Assembly: GCA_020747065.1 (NCBI GenBank)
Contig: JAGMVK010000026.1
Coordinates: forward strand, 310,001 to 374,000
Origin: Cadophora sp. MPI-SDFR-AT-0126
Taxonomy: Eukaryota > Ascomycota > Leotiomycetes > Helotiales > Ploettnerulaceae
DNA length: 64,000 nt
Direction: 5' to 3'
A program made the translations under genes and the position numbers. The notes beneath the pieces are model-generated. The model searched no databases. It had not been told where the DNA came from and saw only the letters and a list, made by a program, of their open reading frames with translations. Positions 23,981-35,059 of the stretch are shown one piece after another. The first letter of the stretch is position 1. Each line of letters begins with the position of its first letter.

Positions 23981-24869
23981 ACGGAAGGCGTGAGAGGTTT
24001 ATTCAGAGGTCCGTTCATGGGACAGTAGATACCCCGAATTAGTACCAGCAAGTATGCTAAGTTCAATATTCTCCACTGAGGTTCCGTACAAGACTTTAAG
24101 CGAAGTCCTTGCACCGAAGGAGAGAATTCCAGTGGATGACCTGCATTTGAATCCCATGTTTTTCGCTCCAAGCTACGCGCGGGATAAGCGAAAGGGAGGT
24201 GATAGAGGGTTTGGTCAATGGGTAGGTGGAGGGGTAGCGAGGGAGGAGGGGAGTTGATGGCAGGAAGGGCGGGCGATAGCGGTGAGGGAAGGGAGGGATT
24301 TGAACAAAGTGGGCATCGGGGGTAAGTTACTTTTTCTCTTTGTGTTCATGATTTTTGGGATTTGAAGTTCAGGGTGTAGAGGGGCTGGTGCAGTCGTGTA
24401 AAGATCGAAAAGCGAAATATGTTTCAGTTGGGCGAGTTTCTAAGATGAGAAGGGAGGTCTGAGGACTGAATTGGGAATGGAAACAAAAGATGGAGTTTTG
24501 AGATGGCTACAGGTTAGTTAAGGCTGCATTGAGAGTATGATGTATCAGGTGCATGGCGGAAAAGGACGGGTAGCGTCTGTCCTTCGTGCAGTGACTCAGA
24601 ACGAAGTAGGCGAACCTTTGTTCGGATGCAAAATGATACTGGTCACTTTCAGAAATTACAGTATATAGGATGGAACAGCTTTGTGCTTTGTTGCTGTTAG
24701 AGGAGGTCTGGAAACTTCCAGTAGGCATCCTCACTGGTATAATATCATTCATTACTGCTTCCCTCAGATGTTGTGTTCATGCAAAGGACTTCACGGCTTT
24801 ACTACGACATCCAAGGAATAGCCAGACGCCAAGTGGATATCTCCAGTCTCTGATTCACTCAATATCGAG
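23981..24869. other. Intergenic, no supported gene
   Basis: This 0.9 kb spacer has purine-rich patches (for example 24220-24300) and no coding frame with support. Confidence 0.45.
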
Positions 24870-25943
24870 ATGGAGCCAGCCGAGAGCACGGAAATGGAAG
24901 GCATTACCATGTCAAACGCAGGAGCCGGACACTCACCAGAATCCCCAACATCATCCGATACGCCAGAAGATGGCACCTCAATCATCAAGACGCACCTCCC
25001 TGCAAGTCCAGCAGCGCCAAACCCTCTCATACCATCTCGCATGATCCATTACCCCGATTGCTCCCCTGAGATGAGCGACGAGGAACGAGTGATAGCTTGG
25101 AAAGGTGTGATGAAGGGCGAGAAGATCGTGACGTTGCGCTACGTAGTGATTCGAATCATCGATTCGGCCGGAGAGGAGGGTACAAAGCGGCATATCGAGG
25201 TAGGTGGGACGCCGCCGGTGTTGCTTAGGGTGTGTCGGGGTGGTATGGCTGGAGGGTCGAAAGTGCTTGATTTAGAGCACTTGATGGACGGAACGCCGTT
25301 TGGAAGGTTGGCTTTTGAGAATTCGGCCCATGATGATGATCAGTCTGGGGCGGTGGGAGACGTGGTGTTCATGAGATACTTCGATGGACAGCATGATCTG
25401 GACGATGATATGAGAGCCAGAAGGAACTTGGACGACCTGATGGAAGCAAATCCCACCACGACAACAACTCCCGATCTGGTGATGGCAGTTTTGCCCGATG
25501 GCATACCCGATCACTTCCTGGAATCTCCCATCGAGCCCGCCACGGTCTCAAATTACAATCCAGCTGTGAAGATGATCGAGATCTCCTTGAACCACACAGA
25601 ACTTCTGTTCAAAGCTGCAGGCGTAGGTGACGGTTATCTACCGGTAAATCAGAATGCTCCAGTCACGCAAAACCTCTCAGCACTGCTCGCAGAGAGTATC
25701 AAGCATGCATTCCACGATCTGAAGAGCCTGAAGCCAGAGTGGGAAGGTCCGTTCATAGACGTCAAGGAGTTCGTTGCTGCGATTGGATTGGAGTTCAGTA
25801 AAGATTTGTATCGCCTGCTGACCAGGCCTGAGGATGTGGAAGCAGCGATGCAGGAGTCAGGAGGAGTGGCTAAGAAGAGAAATTTTGAGGAGAGGCTGAG
25901 TGAGAAAAGCCCTCTCGTGGGTGATGGAAAGGGTGGCCCTTAA
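24870..25943 (+). CDS. Hypothetical protein, 357 aa
   Basis: Single-exon ATG frame with no introns and no family I recognise. The first 60 residues are Ser/Pro/Glu-rich and probably disordered (AGAGHSPESPTSSDTPED). A middle region has strand-like pieces (MKGEKIVTLRYVVIRIID, PPVLLRVCRGGMAGGSKVLD, AVGDVVFMRYFDGQHD). The C-terminal third is more helical (SALLAESIKHAFHDLKSLKP, DVKEFVAAIGLEFSKDLYRL, PEDVEAAMQESGG). No signal peptide or membrane helix. Length and uninterrupted frame in an otherwise stop-rich region support a real gene. Function unknown. Confidence 0.65.
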   Translation: MEPAESTEMEGITMSNAGAGHSPESPTSSDTPEDGTSIIKTHLPASPAAPNPLIPSRMIHYPDCSPEMSDEERVIAWKGVMKGEKIVTLRYVVIRIIDSAGEEGTKRHIEVGGTPPVLLRVCRGGMAGGSKVLDLEHLMDGTPFGRLAFENSAHDDDQSGAVGDVVFMRYFDGQHDLDDDMRARRNLDDLMEANPTTTTTPDLVMAVLPDGIPDHFLESPIEPATVSNYNPAVKMIEISLNHTELLFKAAGVGDGYLPVNQNAPVTQNLSALLAESIKHAFHDLKSLKPEWEGPFIDVKEFVAAIGLEFSKDLYRLLTRPEDVEAAMQESGGVAKKRNFEERLSEKSPLVGDGKGGP

Positions 25944-28054
25944 GAGAAGAATGATTTGATGGCTTTGGCGTTCAGGGAAGATTTTGTGTTTTGAATCAAA
26001 GACTAGCATAGACTCAGTGGTGATTGTCGCTCCGAAAGCTCGAGAAGAAAATGTTTGGGATGGTCTGTTGACTGAATCAGTGACTTAGAATTCGTAGTCC
26101 AATTGGAGACCCTTTCGAACTCAGAATTGCATCTCACTTTTCCGCTCTTCAATTCTTCTTTGCGTGCTGTAACTTTATGACATGTCATCCCAGGCTTTTT
26201 CAGATGGCTTTCGATTCTGCAAAAGTTTTGCTTGTGAGACACACGATAAGTTGAGTCGGCCATGACGATCTGGGAGTTCCGCTGCCAGAATAACTTCTTG
26301 ATTTTGTGTCGATTGATGCTCAGAGGAAGGCAGTGCGTCAGCGCATGAGACGCGTGGTACATAAGGCTTTTCCAGCTCCAACCTTACTTGAAATTCTCAT
26401 CGCACAGCTTAGTACTAGGACGGGATTGCTTTCATCATCTCAGCAAGATCAATCAAGGACGACTAGTAGCCATCGCTTCAACCCGACAAAATTCCCACGG
26501 CCGATGACGATGCTGCAATGACGGGTGATGATGGAAACCCTGCCACCTGGACCACAACCGGTCTGAAGGCTCTAAAAGTCTCGAGTTGAGAGTTATCGTC
26601 AGCCGAAGAAATTCCACCACAGTCGGGATGTCGATATCATTGAAAAATGATGCTGATCTGGAGAGAAAGCTTCAAAGTTCTGCTCATTGATAGATGTGTT
26701 GCCATTGAATCTTGCGAATTAGTGCAGCGAGATTTGAAGTTGAAGTTAAAGTTGAACTTGGAGGATTGGGACTGGCACGTCGAGTCTGGAAGAGATGAGT
26801 GGTGGGCGCGTGGCATCATTGGATCCAAGTGCAACCCACTCCAGATATGAATTTTTTTTGCAGGGCAATTAAGTGTTTCTTCCTGTGGGCCGGAAATACT
26901 TCTCGGCCGGCGAGATTGGACCTTTGACAATGTTGTCAACACGTGAGCACACGCCAAATTGGCAATCTCGCTTACCAAAAGTCTTCGACCACTTCGACCA
27001 AGCTGATCCTGTCCTCATCCCATCTTTATCACTCACAGCTCCCCATCTCTCCAGGTTAGGGCTCCCGCTTGTCAACCGCAAGCCGGGAGAACTTACACCC
27101 GGCTCAGCTCTGCTATTCGCACTGGTTCTCTCAACGGTCGTTCTCCACGCACTGCGTTGCGGTCCTTTTGCGGGACTCTCATATCTCCATCTTCAGTGCC
27201 AAGAGTCGGCCAGCGCTCGAGTCTCCAGACATGCGATGAACTGGAGAATCGAAAACAGCTGAGCTGTCAAATGACATCTAGTGGGGTCAGTTGCAGAGTT
27301 TATTCTTCGTACCGGTAGCACCGGCGTTCTCGAAGTCGAAAATGACGGATGGAGATGAGCCGAGGCAACAGGGAAGACCGATGTAGTGGGATGGTTTTGC
27401 TTGCACTGTCTTTTGCCTATCTCTATGGTGAGAGGTTATTTCAAACAGAGACAAGATTCTGACGAGTGGCTTAAGCATTCACTGAGCTTGAACCTACTAC
27501 GTTGCTTACCTGCTTTGAAGCTTTGGCCAGCTTCATTTGCCTACGTTCGTTTCAACCTGAACACAATCATCCTCTGTTCCTTTTTTTCATCTATGGCTTC
27601 TACCTCGACACGAGGTCATCCTGGATTAGGAAAATACCCCATTCATTCAAGCAGACCTCGCCCAACTGTCAAGCGATCCCCGAAGCTGCCCCATAACATT
27701 GCGTATGTGGCCGGCGGGCAGCATCCTCGGCAAACCTCCCCCTTCTCGAGTCATGTCATGCGAAGTCTGGACCCCAGTTTTTATCAGTACGCTTGTCCCA
27801 ACGGTAGTTTGACTTTTTTTTCTCCAGACTCTCCAGTTGGTCAAAATCTGGTACCTGGCACCGTTAAGATGACGAACCCTTTACCAACATCAGCCAAGAG
27901 AGGGGGTATCCCAGCGGCGACTGTCGGCACGCCAGGAAAAACTTCGGGGATGCATGTCGTATGCGTATTTAAGGCATAACTAGGACATGCTTGGCCAAAA
28001 AGTTGAGGCTTTCTGGTGGCTGTTGAAGCTTTCCCTGGCAAGCCACGCGGGAGG

Positions 28055-28211
28055 GCGGGGAGGAACGAAAACTTTATCCCCAAGCGGGGTGTTGGAGGTC
28101 GGCCCTTTTGTCCTCACGTGCAGCCCCAGCCCCCCATGGCCCCCCAATCGAAGGCATCCCCAACTCCCCCATTCCCCCTTTCCAGATCTGTGGCGTCGCC
28201 TATCGCCCCGC
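28055..28211. promoter_or_regulatory. Cluster of CreA/Mig1-type GCGGGG sites
   Basis: Three copies of GCGGGG occur within 160 bases: 28055-28060 and 28084-28089 on the plus strand and 28206-28211 on the minus strand. They match the SYGGRG consensus of the carbon-catabolite repressor CreA/Mig1. They sit about 370-520 bases upstream of the GH3 start, where such sites commonly act. The region is generally GC-rich, so chance matches are possible. Confidence 0.35.
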
Positions 28212-28501
28212 ATCTTTGTCAATGGGCGGGTCCTGACCGGGAGAATGTCGGGTCCTGATGCTTGATAATTGATTTCTTGGTCGGCGGTCCGCTCCATGAC
28301 GACGAGTTTGTTGAATCGGCAGAAATCTCGTGCTCTTGGAGTCTTCTAATGTCCGGCAAAGATGGGATACCAAGCATGTCCGTCGTGTTGACGGACCGAT
28401 TCAAGCATCAAGGGCTCACGCCGATAACGCTTCGTCCACTTTGTTTCCATGAAAGATGTCATTGGCATATTGCTTGTTAAATTCTGCTCGCGGACCAGAC
28501 A

Positions 28502-28508
28502 TATAAAG
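28502..28508 (+). promoter_or_regulatory. Probable TATA box of the GH3 gene
   Basis: TATAAAG lies 71 bases before the GH3 ATG, an appropriate distance for a short fungal 5' UTR. It is the only strong TATA match in this stretch. Confidence 0.4.
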
Positions 28509-28578
28509 CGGACAGGATGCCGAGATGCTGCTTTTCGGATCATCAGTCGCAAATTGAACATCAATCCGACCTTACAAG

Positions 28579-31117
28579 ATGCTTTACTCATTCTTGTCAG
28601 CAGCTGCTCTGCTTGCACCAGCACTCGCTGTTGTTCAACCACTGAACACCACTATCCTCGGACAATATGGACATTCTCCAGCAGTTTACCCTTCACGTAT
28701 GTTCGCCTGAGGCCACTTGACGAATCAAGCTGATAATCTCTAGCAAATGCCACCGGAGCTGGTGGATGGGAGGAAGCCCTAGCCAAGGCCAAAGAGTTCA
28801 CTGCTCAACTGACAGCAGCCGAGAAAGCAGATATGGTCACGGGGAAGCCTGGACCATGTGTCGGTAACATCGTTGCCATTCCTCGTCTTGGATTCGGTGG
28901 TCTCTGTCTTCAAGATGGGCCATTGGCTATCCGGACTGTAGACTATGCAAGTGTCTTCCCCGCTGGCGTTACCACTGCGGCATCATTTGATCGCAAGTTG
29001 ATGTATGAGCGTGGTGCTGCTATGGGTGCCGAGTTCAGAGGAAAGGGTGCTCAAGTTGCACTTTCGTAAGGTCCCTAACACATTCAAGGTTCATCATTAC
29101 TAACCGCCCCATCAGTCCTGTTGCAGGTCCTCTAGGTCGTTCTGCTTATGCTGGTAGGAATTGGGAAGGTTTCTCTCCAGATCCATACCTCACTGGTGTT
29201 GCAATGGAAGAAACCATCACCGGACTCCAAAGTAACGGACTCCAAGCATGCGCCAAGCATTGGATCGGCAATGAGCAAGAGACACAAAGAAACCCAACAT
29301 ACAAGAATGGTTCAATCGTTCAGGAATCCATCTCTGCTAACATTGATGACCGTACCATGCACGAGCTCTACATGTGGCCTTTCGCAAATGCCGTCCGCGC
29401 TGGCGTCGCAAGTGTCATGTGTAGTTACCAGAGACTGAACGGATCATACGCCTGTGAGAATTCCAAGGCACTGAATGGGTACTTGAAGGAAGAGCTTGGA
29501 TTCCAGGGTTATGTCATGTCTGATTGGGGAGCGACTCACTCTGGTGTTCCTTCCATCGAAGCCGGTCTGGATATGAATATGCCAGGAGGTCTTGGCCTCT
29601 ACGGTCTGACTTTTGGTGAAGCATCTGACTTCGGTGGGAATGTCACCTTGGCTGTTAACAATGGTACCCTCGATTCATCCCGTGTGGATGACATGGTCAT
29701 TCGAATCATGACTCCATATTTCTTCCTCGGACAGGACAAGGATTATCCAACTGTTGATCCATCGTCTGCTGACCTCAACACTTTCTCGCCAAAGAATACT
29801 TGGTGTAAGTGCTCTCACTGCTAGATGTCTCTTTCAATTGAGCTAATCTAAATCCCCACAGTCCGAAACTACACCCTCAATGGCACCCGCAGCCGTGATG
29901 TTCGCGCTGACCACGGTGCTCTTATCCGCAAACACGGCGCTGAATCTACCGTTCTCCTCAAGAACGTCAACAACGCCCTTCCTCTCAAATCCCCCAAGAT
30001 CATCTCCGTCTTCGGCAACGACGCTAGCGAAGATACCCAAGGCTACTATAACCAAGTGGACTTCGAATACGGTACTCTCGTTGCAGGCGGTGGCTCGGGC
30101 ACAGGTCGCTTGACATATCTCATCACCCCTCTCGAAGCTATCAAAACCCGCGCCTCGAAAGATGGCGCCCTGGTGCAACAATGGCTAAACAACACCCTCG
30201 TCGCCACGAGCGACATCTCTACCCTCGCCATCCCCGAGAACCCAGACGTCTGCCTCGTCTTCCTCAAGACCTGGGCCGAAGAAGCCGCTGACCGCGTCTC
30301 CCTCGAGCTCGACTGGCAAGGAAATGATGTGGTCGAATCCGTCGCCTCATACTGCAACAACACCATCGTCGTGACTCACTCCTCCGGAATCAACGACCTC
30401 CCATGGGCAGACCACGAGAACGTAACAGCCATCTTAGCAGCGCACTACCCCGGTCAAGAATCCGGAAACTCTATCGTCGACATCCTCTACGGCGACGTCA
30501 ACCCCTCCGGAAAGTTACCATACACCATCGCCCTCTCAAAGGATGATTACAACGGGCTTCCAACTACGGCTGTCAACAGTACCGATCCCGATGCATGGCA
30601 GGCGTGGTTCGACGAGAAACTTGAGATCGATTACCGCTTCTTTGACGCGCAGAACATGAGCGTGCGATACGAATTCGGTTTCGGCCTTTCATACTCGACT
30701 TTCGAGCTCTCTGACTTATCCATCTCCACTAGCGCCTCAACCGACATCTCTTCCACCCCAGCATCCCAATCCAGCGCCACACCAGGTGGTAACCCCGCTC
30801 TCTGGGAGAACCTCTATAACGTCACTGTTACCCTCACGAACACGGGTGGTGTAGCTGGCGCTACAGTCCCGCAATTATATCTCAGCTATCCGGGAAGTGC
30901 GCCAGCTGGCACGCCGCCGAAGCAGTTAAGAGGCTTTGAGAAGGTGATGCTTGAGGCGGGGGAGAGCGCGAGTGTGAGTTTTGAGTTGATGAGGAGGGAT
31001 TTGAGTTTTTGGGATGTGGCGGCCCAGGAGTGGGTTATCCCGAGTGGGGAGTTTGGGGTTAGTGTGGGGTTTAGTAGTAGGGATTTGAAGGTTGTGGGGA
31101 GTGTGACGGTTGTTTGA
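28579..31117 (+). CDS. Secreted GH3 beta-glucosidase, 794 aa
   Basis: Extracellular glycoside hydrolase family 3 enzyme expected to hydrolyse beta-glucosides such as cellobiose. Exons are 28579-28696, 28744-29065, 29116-29804 and 29862-31117. The signal peptide is MLYSFLSAAALLAPALA. The N-terminal barrel has GFGGLCLQDGPLAIR, SPVAGPLGRSAYAGRNWEGF and QACAKHWIGNEQETQR. The catalytic nucleophile is Asp283 in VMSDWGATHS. The second domain carries LLKNVNNALPL and the KLPYTIA region, followed by the C-terminal fibronectin-III-like domain (VTLTNTGGVAGATVPQLYLS, LRGFEKVML). The order and length match fungal secreted beta-glucosidases. Many N-glycosylation sequons (NXS/T) are present. The upstream GCGGGG cluster suggests glucose repression. 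Substrate preference within GH3 is not certain. Confidence 0.93.
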
Positions 31118-32767
31118 GGGAGGGGAAGGAGAGAGAGAAAATGAGATGATGTATAATGTTATGATTTATGACTATTTAACGGGAGAAATCAAAATATATG
31201 AATAGATGGATGAAAAAATTTAAAAAAAATACCTCAACACCTCCAACATTGTATATACTATTAGCACAGTAGCTATTCATTGCGAATTTTTTCGAAGTAC
31301 ACTGCTTTCAACGGCCGTTTCGTTCCCTGCATTGAGAGAAAATCAAGTATAAATCTCGAGCCAAACCAAACGTTCTGATAGAAGCACATGTAAGAGAACA
31401 CCTATATTTTACATCTTCTGCACATCTCATCATTCTTTCTTTCGAGAACCCAGAACTATTCATCCTGGCACTATCCCTTTCTGCTGCCACATCCTGACTC
31501 GCTATCTCCTCACCTTAGACCACTAGTAGGTAATCAATCTCTTTCTTCGCCTCCAGGAAACTGAGACTTCGATTTGGAAGAACATTCTGATCAAATTCCT
31601 TCATCTTTGAATCGTAATAAGAATCACTGGTTGGAGGATCCGATTTGATTCACCATTGCGACTTTGGACCCCACAGGCAGAAATGTCCACTTGTGAGAGA
31701 AGTCGACCTTGAAATTAAGACACTAGCTCTCGGCTTGCAAAGTCTTTGCATATATGGATAGACCCTCTACTTTCTACTGAGGAGCTTAGATATCGGCTTC
31801 CGGAACTCCTTGCTTATATCATGAAGGCAGAGTACGCTTGTCAGTCAAGTAGGTCTGGTTGGATTTCTGACTGCGAAAATTTCGTGCTTGTTTATATACT
31901 GTGGATTTCGACACGTGAATTCAGAGTCTTGGTCTTGTGAGGAGCTTGGAAAGAACCAGGGGTGTTCGGATGGTTGTTGTGGCTTTTCTCACGTCGGTGA
32001 GCTCGAAAAGACCACTCACTCAAGGACCAACCGCGACAGCCTAGAAAGCCTCTCACACAAAACAATAGAGAGCGATTTAGTGATCACCAGAAGTCAATTT
32101 CAAGGACAAGAGAATGAGAGAGTCGTATCGGAGCTAAATGTTAGAATGCTCTTGGGAATGTATGTATGGTTTTTCTGCTTTATTTACTGTTTCAAGGAGG
32201 AGAGGTTGTTGGTTTATGTAGCTTACCGTTCTCTGGGTTTTGTTGACCATAGTCTCATATTCACTCACGTCTGCTTGGCGGTGAATGTATTTGATAATAT
32301 GAAGGTGGGTAAGGTGGTGTAGTAGCCACTAGATGCCCTGCAAAAGGTATCAAGGTGAATCTGAGCCGTGGTGAGACGAAAGGCTATGGCGCTGAGGACT
32401 TGAGCGCTCCAAGAATCAATATTTAAAAGCTTCTCGTACACTAATTTCTCGGCATCCAAAGATACTCAAGAATGCGAAGTCTATTTCAAGGAGTGTACCG
32501 ACTTTTCGAAATTGCAGGAAGGTGTATGGTCAGCGGTGACTGAATGAATCTTTCAACAGATGCCAATGCGGTAACATTTTGAAGGGTATTGAAGTATACT
32601 ATACGGAAACCATTAAGTTACTCATAATCTGCTGCTGATTCTGAATTCTGCTGTCGGTTGCTATGTTACCGTCAATCTCACTTCCCCGTGTCTGACATCT
32701 AAAAAGTGCATACATTGGGGCAATGTTAAAGCACATAAGACGGATAGACGTATCTATAGTTTCTCAC
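31118..32767. other. Intergenic between convergent genes
   Basis: The GH3 and SNG1-like genes converge here. Frames of 60-144 codons (for example plus 31888-32322) lack starts or domains. No RNA gene or repeat recognised. Confidence 0.45.
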
Positions 32768-34132
32768 TCACGCTGTCTTACCCTCCTCCTGAATCTCTGT
32801 ACCCGACAAGCTGTATCTCGACATCGTCTCCCCTCTCTCATCCACACGCGTCCTCGACCCATTCTCCACGATGGAAACAGCCTGCCCTTCGTCCTGCCTC
32901 TCAACCTCCTCCTGCACAATCGTCGCTCCCCTCCCCTTGACAACCTGTCTCCAAACATCCACACCTAGCATAACTACCTCCCAGACAAACAGAATTGGTA
33001 GTGCCCTTCCCAACTTGTTATAACACCCTTTACTCCAAATCTGCACCAAAACGGTCCACAGCTCATGCGCCGGCCACGCATACCCGATCTTGTAAAACCC
33101 AGCACTGACATCAAACGGCATAACCGTACTCGTGATGTTAACAATAATCCACGTAAACGTAGAGAACGGAACGAACGTGATCGGGATCGTAGCAATGACT
33201 GCATCCAACACCAAAAAATTGATATGCATAACCAACCCAAGGACCGCCCAGGTCTGCACAAACTGCAACCCGTTCAGATCCCACGATTCTCGAAACGCCC
33301 AGATGTAAGCGCAGGAGAGTAGAGCACCGATGAATGCGTATGCGAGGGAAGCGAGGAGCCGGAACACGATCAAGGTGCGGATGGGGATCGTGGCGTGGAA
33401 GTTGAAGCCGGTGGTTATGCCGTTGAAGGCGAGGATGAAGAAGAATTGCATGAGGGTGTACATGACGATGGAGGCTGTGTTGAGGAGGAAACGTGCGCTT
33501 TGGGGTGTGGGTGAGAGATTGAGGGAGGTCGCGCCGAAGGGATTGAAGAGGGCTTGAGTTGTGGATGTGGAGGGGGCGGAGGTGTTGAGTGCCTGGAGGG
33601 CGGCGCTGCCGTTTGTGCGGAGATATATGGCTTTGGCTGTCTCGGTGAGGACTAGGAGGTCGGAGTAGACACTGATAGCAACGGTGGGGTAGCGAATTTG
33701 GTTCCAGACGAGAGTGATAGCTTGTGCGGGATCATAGGTGTCCGAATATTGGCCTGCAAGTGCATTATTCAAGTTCGCCGTCGCCTGTTCGTGGATGTAG
33801 ATTGCACCCCAGTAGTCGCCTCTACAGACCGCTGACTCGACATCCTTTTCTGTGAGGTATTTCGTAGACGATTTCTCCGATATGGTCGGAAAGGTGTCGG
33901 CTTTGAGTGTTGCTCCAGCCAGACGTACACTTTCACTAATGGCTCCTTGGTCGTAGTCGACCATGAGGATATGGAGGTTGTGCATGCGGTGGTCGGATCT
34001 CCAGAGAGCACCGTATAGGTAGCAGAGGTTGGCGAGAAAGAGAATCTGGAGCATGACGAAGCTACCTCCGACAGTGAAGAAGTATGACTTCCTTGCCGCA
34101 GCTAGAGATGGACTCATGAGGGGAATCCGCAT
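32768..34132 (-). CDS. SNG1-like membrane protein (DUF3533), 454 aa
   Basis: Polytopic membrane protein of the DUF3533 family that includes yeast Sng1, linked to nitrosoguanidine resistance and plasma-membrane lipid asymmetry. It is a single exon; I take the ATG of MRIPLMSPSLAAARKSY, because the frame upstream only opens with a TTG. One membrane helix lies near the N-terminus (SFVMLQILFLANLCYLYGAL). A large outside domain follows, with the family motifs VDYDQGAISESVRLAG and GDYWGAIYIHEQATANLNNAL. Then come five C-terminal helices (MYTLMQFFFILAFNGI, VFRLLASLAYAFIGALLS, WAVLGLVMHINFLVLDAV, ITFVPFSTFTWIIVNI, ALPILFVWEVVMLGV). The DUF3533 domain spans most of the chain; the tail is acidic and polar. 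Confidence 0.85.
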   Translation of the reverse strand: MRIPLMSPSLAAARKSYFFTVGGSFVMLQILFLANLCYLYGALWRSDHRMHNLHILMVDYDQGAISESVRLAGATLKADTFPTISEKSSTKYLTEKDVESAVCRGDYWGAIYIHEQATANLNNALAGQYSDTYDPAQAITLVWNQIRYPTVAISVYSDLLVLTETAKAIYLRTNGSAALQALNTSAPSTSTTQALFNPFGATSLNLSPTPQSARFLLNTASIVMYTLMQFFFILAFNGITTGFNFHATIPIRTLIVFRLLASLAYAFIGALLSCAYIWAFRESWDLNGLQFVQTWAVLGLVMHINFLVLDAVIATIPITFVPFSTFTWIIVNITSTVMPFDVSAGFYKIGYAWPAHELWTVLVQIWSKGCYNKLGRALPILFVWEVVMLGVDVWRQVVKGRGATIVQEEVERQDEGQAVSIVENGSRTRVDERGETMSRYSLSGTEIQEEGKTA

Positions 34133-35059
34133 GTTGGCCCTGAATGCTGGTGGAGTGTGCTTGGGAACTTGAGAACAGTAAAACAAGTAGGAGAGGAGAA
34201 CGAAGCAAACGTTAGAGGGGCTGCGGCTTGGTGGCAGTGAACAGGAATAGAAGAGAAAATGAAGAGAAGAGTTTAAATAGCAAGAAAGAAATGTCGCCAA
34301 GACTTGCAAAACCGACCGTCCTAGCCTCAGCCAGTCTCACCACATAGTTGAAAAGGAAAACCGTCGATTTTGTTAGAGACTCTAGAAATGCAGAAGGTGG
34401 GCATGCCTCGATATATCGTTACGAACGCAGGAAAAGCACCGATCGGGTATAGTTGGATCATCCTGCAGCAAACTCTTCGGTCCCGAAGTCCTGGTGTTTA
34501 ATTTTATATGGATGACCAATGAATGGTGTTCGCTTGGTGTTGATTCCGAGATTTTCGCTTGGAGATCGCGAGGTGGGGGTGAGGCTGGACAATAAGGTCG
34601 CAACTACATTCAAGAGTAATTTGAAGATAAGGCTTAACTGCTCTGATTCTGGGTCGATCGGATTCGTTTAAAGCAGAATCTTTGCTCTCGATTGGTACTA
34701 ATGTTTTGTTCTGATTTGGGTTTGAAGTTGAAAGCGGTACTTTGATTTGGAGACGCCACCTAGGTAAATCGTGGAGCTTGGAAATAAGGCTGGACGTGGA
34801 GAGCGAGGTCATCGTGTTGGTATCTAAGTATAAGGAAGCGAAATAAATGCTTCAACAAGGAAGATCAAGCTGCTTTGAATATTAACTGCTTCTAGAACGG
34901 GCAGACAAGTATTTAGGTAGAGAAGGAGGCCTCATGTGCGTTTGTCAAAGTGCGCCGTGCTAGCTGTGCACCTTATTGTTATACGTTCCGCCAGGGCGGA
35001 GAACTTGGAGTATTTATATACAGCCTGTCGAAACCAGTGACTTCATATTCATGCCAACG
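34133..35059. other. Intergenic, SNG1-like promoter side
   Basis: This 0.9 kb spacer lies upstream of the SNG1-like gene and downstream of the sedolisin. No frame has support. Confidence 0.45.

Larger units (their letters stand above)
25944..28578. other. 2.6 kb intergenic, long GH3 upstream region
   Basis: No convincing gene. A 197-codon plus-strand frame at 27386-27979 starts at GTG, has no recognisable domain and probably occurs by chance. The section 28020-28260 is notably G- and C-rich with poly-C runs and CreA-like hexamers (separate entry). Confidence 0.4.

Noticed and set aside
27386..27979. 197-codon plus-strand frame
   Set aside because: It starts at GTG, has no recognisable domain, signal or conserved motif, and the region is low in stops because it is GC-rich.
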